A stretch of DNA of 64,000 bases from Hoylesella nanceiensis DSM 19126 = JCM 15639 (GTDB lineage Bacteria > Bacteroidota > Bacteroidia > Bacteroidales > Bacteroidaceae): the NCBI RefSeq assembly GCF_000379965.1, contig NZ_KB904333.1, forward strand, positions 124,001 through 188,000. The letters are read 5' to 3'. The notes beneath the pieces were generated by a model, which had not been told where the DNA came from, made no database searches, and saw only the letters and a program-made list of their open reading frames with translations. This document shows positions 59,261 through 64,000 of this stretch, one piece after another. The position numbers and the translations under genes were made by a program. Positions within the stretch are counted from its first letter, which is position 1; the number at the start of each line of letters is the position of its first letter.

Positions 59261-61611
59261 TTCTTATGCTTTAGTGATTTAAGAATATCTTCTACTAAAA
59301 ATTCTACTTGTACATATCCTCTTGCACCACAAGTGGCAGGCACATTGAACATAGTTACGCCCGATCCTAAGGTATGTGGCACATAATTGAAGATGTTATC
59401 GACACCAACTGTGAGCTTAACTTTATTATAAAAGGTTTGAACCACAGCAAGATTGCAAAGCACATAGGTTGGAAGTATGCAGCGAAAATAGGCATCATAG
59501 CTCTTATTATGCTCTTTTACCCACACTCTATCTTGCACATCAAACTTCTTTTCGCCCATAATTGAGGTGCTAAAGATGGTTTTTAGTCTGTAATTAGGGC
59601 GATTTAAGGTATAATCAAGACTGCCTGTTGCAGCGTGAGGCGATGTTGTATTGACCTGAATGCCATTCTGTTTGCTCACATTTACATAGCTATAAGTGGC
59701 ATTAAGCATGAAATTGTCTGTTAATCTCCATTTCATTATCGCCTCAACACCTAACATTCGCTGGCTTTTTAGATTGATATACTCGAAGTTATACTGCATA
59801 TCATAAATGCGCCACACGCCTTCTATCTTCTTATTAAATATGTTTGCGTAAGCATTCACATTGATAAAGAATCGGTCTTTGCTATATTCTGCGCCCAAAG
59901 AGAAATAGTTATTCTTCTCAGATTGAAGGTTTTCGCTTCCTTTAATCTGAAACATTCCCAAGTGATCCCAATTAAAGAAGAGTTCTTTTATGCTGGGAGC
60001 ACGATATCCCATCGAGTAGTTTGCACGCAAAGCCCAATGATTATCGGGCGCATATTTAATGGCAATCTTCGGCATCCACATAAATCCAAAGGCCTTAGAG
60101 AAGTTTGTTCGCACCCCAGAAGAGAGCATCCAATGGCTATTCACAATCCATTCATCTTGCAAGAAGTATTCTGTTTCGTGCAAAGAGCGTGTTGTCATTC
60201 GCCTATTTACAAAGCGATCGCTCGTTAATTCATCTGTAGTATGCTCTACACCGAATATGATATTGTGTCCAGTGAAATAGCTACTGGTGAGCGTTAGACG
60301 TGGTTCAAAGATCTTACTTTTATACACATTCTTCCTTTCATCAATGCGTTCGTGTCGCTTAAAGCGGTCATAAAAGTCACCATGTAGACTCAAATTCACT
60401 GTAAACCAATCCTTAACGTCATATTTTAGCTTTATACCTGCCATAAAATCACGGCTTTGTGAGAAGGTCATATCTTGTATTAAATCATACGAATTCATGA
60501 AGAACATCGAGCCATAAGCCTGCAATGAGAGGCTTTTAGATGGTTCATAATAAAGCTTTTGAGCCACAGATAGGTGCTCAGTGCCCTCTATTCCCATCGG
60601 AGAACGAGGCGCAATGGATGTTAAAGTGATGTCGTGAGGTAAGAAAGGGTTGGCCTCTTTGGTATAAACTTTTTTGTCTTTATCCGACTGATACATGTAA
60701 AAAGCATCGCTTGAGCTATACCATACATCTGTTTGCGATGTGAATTTACCTTGTTTTATGCCTGCGGATATCCACGATTGGAGGTTTGGTCGGTCGCTAT
60801 TTTTCTCGAACATATAGAGGAAATCCTTAGGGTTTGGCTGCTTATAGTTACGTTGATTCATTTGAGCAAACCTCACTCCCGCTTGTATGTCCAATGGTTT
60901 TTGAGTCTTTTTCGATATAAGATTGATGACAGCACCCGACGCTCTGCTGCCATAAAGGGTGCTACTGGCTCCCTTTACGATTTCTATTCGATCTATTGCA
61001 TGCAGATTAAAGCGTTCATAATCAAGGTTTCCCGCCATATCTCCAGTCATTCTTTCCCCATCTTGCAGAAATAATACATGGCGAGCGTCTAACCCTTGCA
61101 TCGATATTTCATTGCCAAAGCCCACCTTTTGAATGTTCATTCCTGGCGTTTCTTGTTGTAATGCGTGTTGTAAGTCGCTATATCCAGCATCTACAAGTGC
61201 CTTTCCGCCCAACACTTGCGTTGTTATGGGCGACAACTTAACTGGTCTTTCGGTGCGAGAACCCGTCACTACCACTCCATTAAGATGCATAACATCTTCT
61301 TTCAGCACTACATTCACTTCTTTTTCAGTAGCTAAAATCGTGCCACTAACAGGCATATAGTCCATCATATTCACCTTATAAAAATAGGAAGCGTTTTCCT
61401 TTTCTAAGTTGATAAACGCCTTTCCGTCTTTATCGGTAATAACTATTAAAGTGTCTTGGTGTTCTTTATAAGGGGCAATAGTGATGTGAGCCCCCAATAA
61501 TGGTTGCTGAGTTCCTGCCTCTCGAATTGTTATTTTCACCCTACGTTGCGCAAAAGTGCTGATTGAAAGAGATAGAAATGACAGAATGACTAATAGATAT
61601 TTCTTTCGCAT
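59257..61611 (-). CDS. TonB-dependent haem receptor (HmuR-like)
   Basis: The 784-residue outer-membrane receptor has a signal (FLSLSISTFAQR), a carboxypeptidase-regulatory-like domain (about 22-100: VKITIREAGTQQPLLGAHIT), a plug (~115-230: GVVVTGSRTERPVKLSPITT, IEIVKGASSTLYGSRASGAV) and a beta-barrel ending with VDNIFNYVPHTLGSG and a short tail. The coupling to a HmuY-like lipoprotein supports haem or haemoglobin as ligand. No frameshift is seen and the length is normal. Confidence 0.88.
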   Translation of the reverse strand: MRKKYLLVILSFLSLSISTFAQRRVKITIREAGTQQPLLGAHITIAPYKEHQDTLIVITDKDGKAFINLEKENASYFYKVNMMDYMPVSGTILATEKEVNVVLKEDVMHLNGVVVTGSRTERPVKLSPITTQVLGGKALVDAGYSDLQHALQQETPGMNIQKVGFGNEISMQGLDARHVLFLQDGERMTGDMAGNLDYERFNLHAIDRIEIVKGASSTLYGSRASGAVINLISKKTQKPLDIQAGVRFAQMNQRNYKQPNPKDFLYMFEKNSDRPNLQSWISAGIKQGKFTSQTDVWYSSSDAFYMYQSDKDKKVYTKEANPFLPHDITLTSIAPRSPMGIEGTEHLSVAQKLYYEPSKSLSLQAYGSMFFMNSYDLIQDMTFSQSRDFMAGIKLKYDVKDWFTVNLSLHGDFYDRFKRHERIDERKNVYKSKIFEPRLTLTSSYFTGHNIIFGVEHTTDELTSDRFVNRRMTTRSLHETEYFLQDEWIVNSHWMLSSGVRTNFSKAFGFMWMPKIAIKYAPDNHWALRANYSMGYRAPSIKELFFNWDHLGMFQIKGSENLQSEKNNYFSLGAEYSKDRFFINVNAYANIFNKKIEGVWRIYDMQYNFEYINLKSQRMLGVEAIMKWRLTDNFMLNATYSYVNVSKQNGIQVNTTSPHAATGSLDYTLNRPNYRLKTIFSTSIMGEKKFDVQDRVWVKEHNKSYDAYFRCILPTYVLCNLAVVQTFYNKVKLTVGVDNIFNYVPHTLGSGVTMFNVPATCGARGYVQVEFLVEDILKSLKHKK

Positions 61612-61687
61612 ATTGATCTTTATAATAAAAGAGGAGCGGGAAAATACGCTCTCCCTACTTCTCTTTTACTTTCCGTTCTACACTCTC

Positions 61688-62326
61688 TTACAATCCGTGT
61701 TCTTTCTTGTAAGCTGCAAGATCCGCCTCATATTTCTTGAATTCTGCATCAAACTTACTTGTACGAGACTTGTCTATGGTTTGCAAGAAGCATTCTGAAC
61801 GCACGTTCATCATATTATAATCGACAATAAAGTTAATTTCATGGGTATTCACATTGTAGTAACCTTTCACGAAACTACCTTTCATTGTACTTGGTTTACC
61901 ATCTTTTTCTAACACAATATAGCCGTCAGTACCATTGAATTTCAACCAACCATCGCCCTTATATTCCTTCTTTTCCCAAGAATTAAGTGGCATAAACTTA
62001 GCATCGCAAACGTAAGTTATAGAGAAAGGCATCTCTCCTATGGTGAAATCTTCAAGCTTTATGGTAAAAGCTTGCTTTTCAGTTGTACTCCAAGTAAAGT
62101 TGAATCGAGTTGGACAACCAGTGGGAAGCAAGGTCTTATTCACTCCATTCAGTGTTGCATGAGTACTTAAAACGATATCGCCTGTTAAGAAATTACGAGC
62201 CAAGTCTATTGCTTCTGTTGGTGATTCTTTCTTTTCTATGTTGTCATCTGACGAACATGAAGCCATTAACAAGAAGAAACTGAAGACAAGTAAATACTTA
62301 ATGTTTCTCAAAATACATGTGTTCAT
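61688..62326 (-). CDS. DUF4903-like lipoprotein of the haem operon
   Basis: The 212-residue lipoprotein has Cys24 in LLMASCSSDD. The body is beta-rich: LTGDIVLSTHATLNGVNKTL, RFNFTWSTTEKQAFTIKLED, GDGWLKFNGTDGYIVLEKDG, and ends in a charged helix. It resembles DUF4903 proteins encoded beside HmuY-type genes in Bacteroides. I use the ATG at 62326 (MNTCILRNIK), because the longer frame would put the signal peptide inside. It may be a surface accessory in haem capture; its function is unproven. Confidence 0.65.
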   Translation of the reverse strand: MNTCILRNIKYLLVFSFFLLMASCSSDDNIEKKESPTEAIDLARNFLTGDIVLSTHATLNGVNKTLLPTGCPTRFNFTWSTTEKQAFTIKLEDFTIGEMPFSITYVCDAKFMPLNSWEKKEYKGDGWLKFNGTDGYIVLEKDGKPSTMKGSFVKGYYNVNTHEINFIVDYNMMNVRSECFLQTIDKSRTSKFDAEFKKYEADLAAYKKEHGL

Positions 62327-62502
62327 AATTTTAATTTGTTTGTACATGAGCCACGATATCAACGTAGCTGTTGATTCAACTGCACTCATGTGAGGTTTAT
62401 TATTTGTGTTATTATAATTTCTCTATGCCTATTTTAGAGATAAAAAGAGATGCTCTTTTACTGATTTTCAAATGAACTATGGTTGAAAGAGGGGGCTATT
62501 CC

Positions 62503-63903
62503 TCATTCACCTTCTTTATTTTCTTTCCAAGCAGCAGCTCCAAATTCTTCATTAAACATTTCAGAATCATCACGACAATATTGACCATAGGCCTTAACAA
62601 AGGCTTTTAAGGCTGGTGTTTCAAGCATTTTTTCAGATACAGAAAACGCCACTTGCTCTTCACTTGTAGCTAAATCGGTTAGCATTTTACTTGAAGTGTT
62701 ATAATGCTTCTTTAGCTTTGGATACACCACTGCGGTATTATCCAAGAACAAATGTATTTCTTCTGCAGCCTCAATCATACTTAAATCCACTTTTTTTAGC
62801 TTGGGTAAGTCGCCTAATAGCAATGAAGGTAGACAATTGGTAGCTGGTTTTGGGAAGGTGATAGACTCTAAATTAGGACAATGTGATATTTGTAATCTAC
62901 TTGAAACAAATGGATTAAAGTCTTTAATCTCTTGATTACAGATCTTAGTATTCGACAAATCGAGTGCTGTTATACTTGAACAATTCGACAAAACCAAGAA
63001 TCCTAAGCTCGTAGCTTTCGACAAATCCACTCCACCTACTATCTCTGTTTTGCCAATTACCAATCCTGTTATGTTAGAACGAGGCATTAAACGACCCACA
63101 GTATAAGGTTTTTCCAAGATTAAAGCTACATAGAAATCTTTTAAATAAGGGTTATTTACAAAATATTCAATACCTTCAAGCGACTCAGGAGCCTCTTCTT
63201 CGTCTGGTTGATACAAGAAACTATGACCTTGATCGGCAAGTGTTGGCACCTTAGCCATGTCGATGTGGTTGCCATCTACATACATACTTGGATACAAGGT
63301 CTTTACATAAGAGTTGAATGTAGCATCGGGAATTTCTCTAATGGTATTGTATTTCTGCATCTTACCCGTTGCATCTGCCATTTGCATGTCTGCTTCTTGT
63401 CCTTTAAGAAGATAGTAAGGCATCAAATCTTCTACATTATATTTAGCAGTTGCAGGTAGATATAGCTTTTTAAAATCATGAAGAATGGTTGTTTTAGGTT
63501 CCTCATTTTCGATCTTAACGTCTACTAATCCTTCAAAGTCATAGATGTTATTGCCCGTTAAGTCTACGCTTGTTATTTGCGAAGGCAACGCAGAAAAGTC
63601 GAAAGTTGGTCCATATCCATTATTAGAGAGTTTTACTTCTTTCAAATTTGGCAGAATATCCAAACCCGAAAGGTCTGTAAGTTTCGTACTACTAAGGTCA
63701 AGTGAAACGGTAGAAGTAGCAAGTTCGTTCAGTTCTAACTTTCCTTCTTTATCGAAAGAGAAACCCTTTGAGGTAAGAATATTTCTCAATTCGGTATTTT
63801 TCAGTACATTAGAACTAAATGCAGGACTATCATTTTCGCCACAAGAGCTGAGTCCTAACACGCAAAATACCACCAAAGGCATTACTAATTTTTTAGTTTT
63901 CAT
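62503..63903 (-). CDS. Leucine-rich surface lipoprotein heading the haem operon
   Basis: The 466-residue lipoprotein has Cys21 in LGLSSCGEND. Leucine-rich repeats of the internalin kind are seen near the N-terminus (VSLDLSSTKLTDLSGLDILP, NLKEVKLSNNGYGPTFDFSA, ITSVDLTGNNIYDF) and again around residues 270-390 (ITALDLSNTKIC, LPKLKKVDLSMIEA). Such proteins occur with HmuY and the TonB receptor in Prevotella and Porphyromonas relatives and may bind haemoproteins. It is first after the promoter at 63928-63935, with a 176-base gap to the next gene. Confidence 0.78.
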   Translation of the reverse strand: MKTKKLVMPLVVFCVLGLSSCGENDSPAFSSNVLKNTELRNILTSKGFSFDKEGKLELNELATSTVSLDLSSTKLTDLSGLDILPNLKEVKLSNNGYGPTFDFSALPSQITSVDLTGNNIYDFEGLVDVKIENEEPKTTILHDFKKLYLPATAKYNVEDLMPYYLLKGQEADMQMADATGKMQKYNTIREIPDATFNSYVKTLYPSMYVDGNHIDMAKVPTLADQGHSFLYQPDEEEAPESLEGIEYFVNNPYLKDFYVALILEKPYTVGRLMPRSNITGLVIGKTEIVGGVDLSKATSLGFLVLSNCSSITALDLSNTKICNQEIKDFNPFVSSRLQISHCPNLESITFPKPATNCLPSLLLGDLPKLKKVDLSMIEAAEEIHLFLDNTAVVYPKLKKHYNTSSKMLTDLATSEEQVAFSVSEKMLETPALKAFVKAYGQYCRDDSEMFNEEFGAAAWKENKEGE

Positions 63904-63927
63904 CTGTTTCTTGAATTAATTACGAGA

Positions 63928-63935
63928 CAAAAGTA
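63928..63935 (-). promoter_or_regulatory. Promoter -7 element of the haem operon
   Basis: TACTTTTG on the minus strand matches TAnnTTTG and lies 25 bases before the start codon. No Fur-box palindrome is obvious. Confidence 0.55.
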
Positions 63936-64000
63936 TGGGTATTTCACGATATATACAATACCTTTTTATAGTGATTTTGTAAAACTAAAAAATGCAGAAA

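Noticed and set aside
1-64000. tRNA, rRNA or known riboswitch genes
   Set aside because: No T-loop-like GGTTCGAATCC block with matching arms, no rRNA sequence and no riboswitch core was recognised by reading; a covariance-model scan would be decisive.

Overview
The window looks like chromosome from a low-GC Bacteroidota species of the Prevotella group. Evidence: SusC/SusD pairs, a hybrid two-component regulator, BspA-type leucine-rich lipoproteins, a HmuY/HmuR-type haem system, promoters carrying the Bacteroidota -7 motif TAnnTTTG, and no Shine-Dalgarno habit. The species cannot be fixed from the sequence alone. No rRNA, tRNA or CRISPR array was seen.

Left half (1-31 kb), accessory. The window opens inside a GH95 alpha-L-fucosidase gene; a second, complete GH95 lies at 28.3-30.8 kb. 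Between them are a DUF2971 gene, a HipBA-type toxin-antitoxin pair and a composite island. The island starts with a ~200-bp repeat and an array of GGCTACAAT sites, followed by a tyrosine recombinase with a 2-base deletion and a DUF1896 gene typical of Bacteroidota conjugative elements. Next come the remains of an Rhs polymorphic-toxin locus on the minus strand (7.2-12.5 kb: Rhs fragments, a zincin-like toxin tail, several immunity-like genes). After a relic of rmuC comes an intact polysaccharide utilisation locus (13.5-27.5 kb: HTCS regulator, GH5 endoglucanase, SusC, SusD, surface glycan-binding lipoprotein, GH3 beta-glucosidase), which is visibly more GC-rich than its surroundings. A second copy of the ~200-bp repeat follows at 27.85 kb. 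My reading is that a beta-glucan PUL sits on, or was captured by, an integrase-driven element.

Middle (31-43 kb). A BACON/leucine-rich lipoprotein, a thioredoxin-like protein and a GH5 mannanase share a repeated promoter module. Then host-glycan enzymes (GH109 family, GH29 fucosidase) alternate with candidate defence genes (Abi_2 family, a protein with an R-x4-H motif, a PD-(D/E)XK-like nuclease).

Right part (43-64 kb), more ordinary chromosome. An AraC regulator stands divergent to a TolC/HlyD/ABC efflux operon. Then come a cutC-transglutaminase pair, a GH20 hexosaminidase fused to a leucine-rich domain, and a haem-acquisition operon (leucine-rich lipoprotein, DUF4903-like lipoprotein, TonB receptor, HmuY, membrane protein). 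Four intergenic arrays with an exact 22-bp period occur only between 38.7 and 57.5 kb.

Together the two GH95 enzymes, GH29, GH109 and GH20 could strip fucose, alpha-GalNAc and GlcNAc from mucin or blood-group glycans, while the imported PUL adds beta-glucan use.
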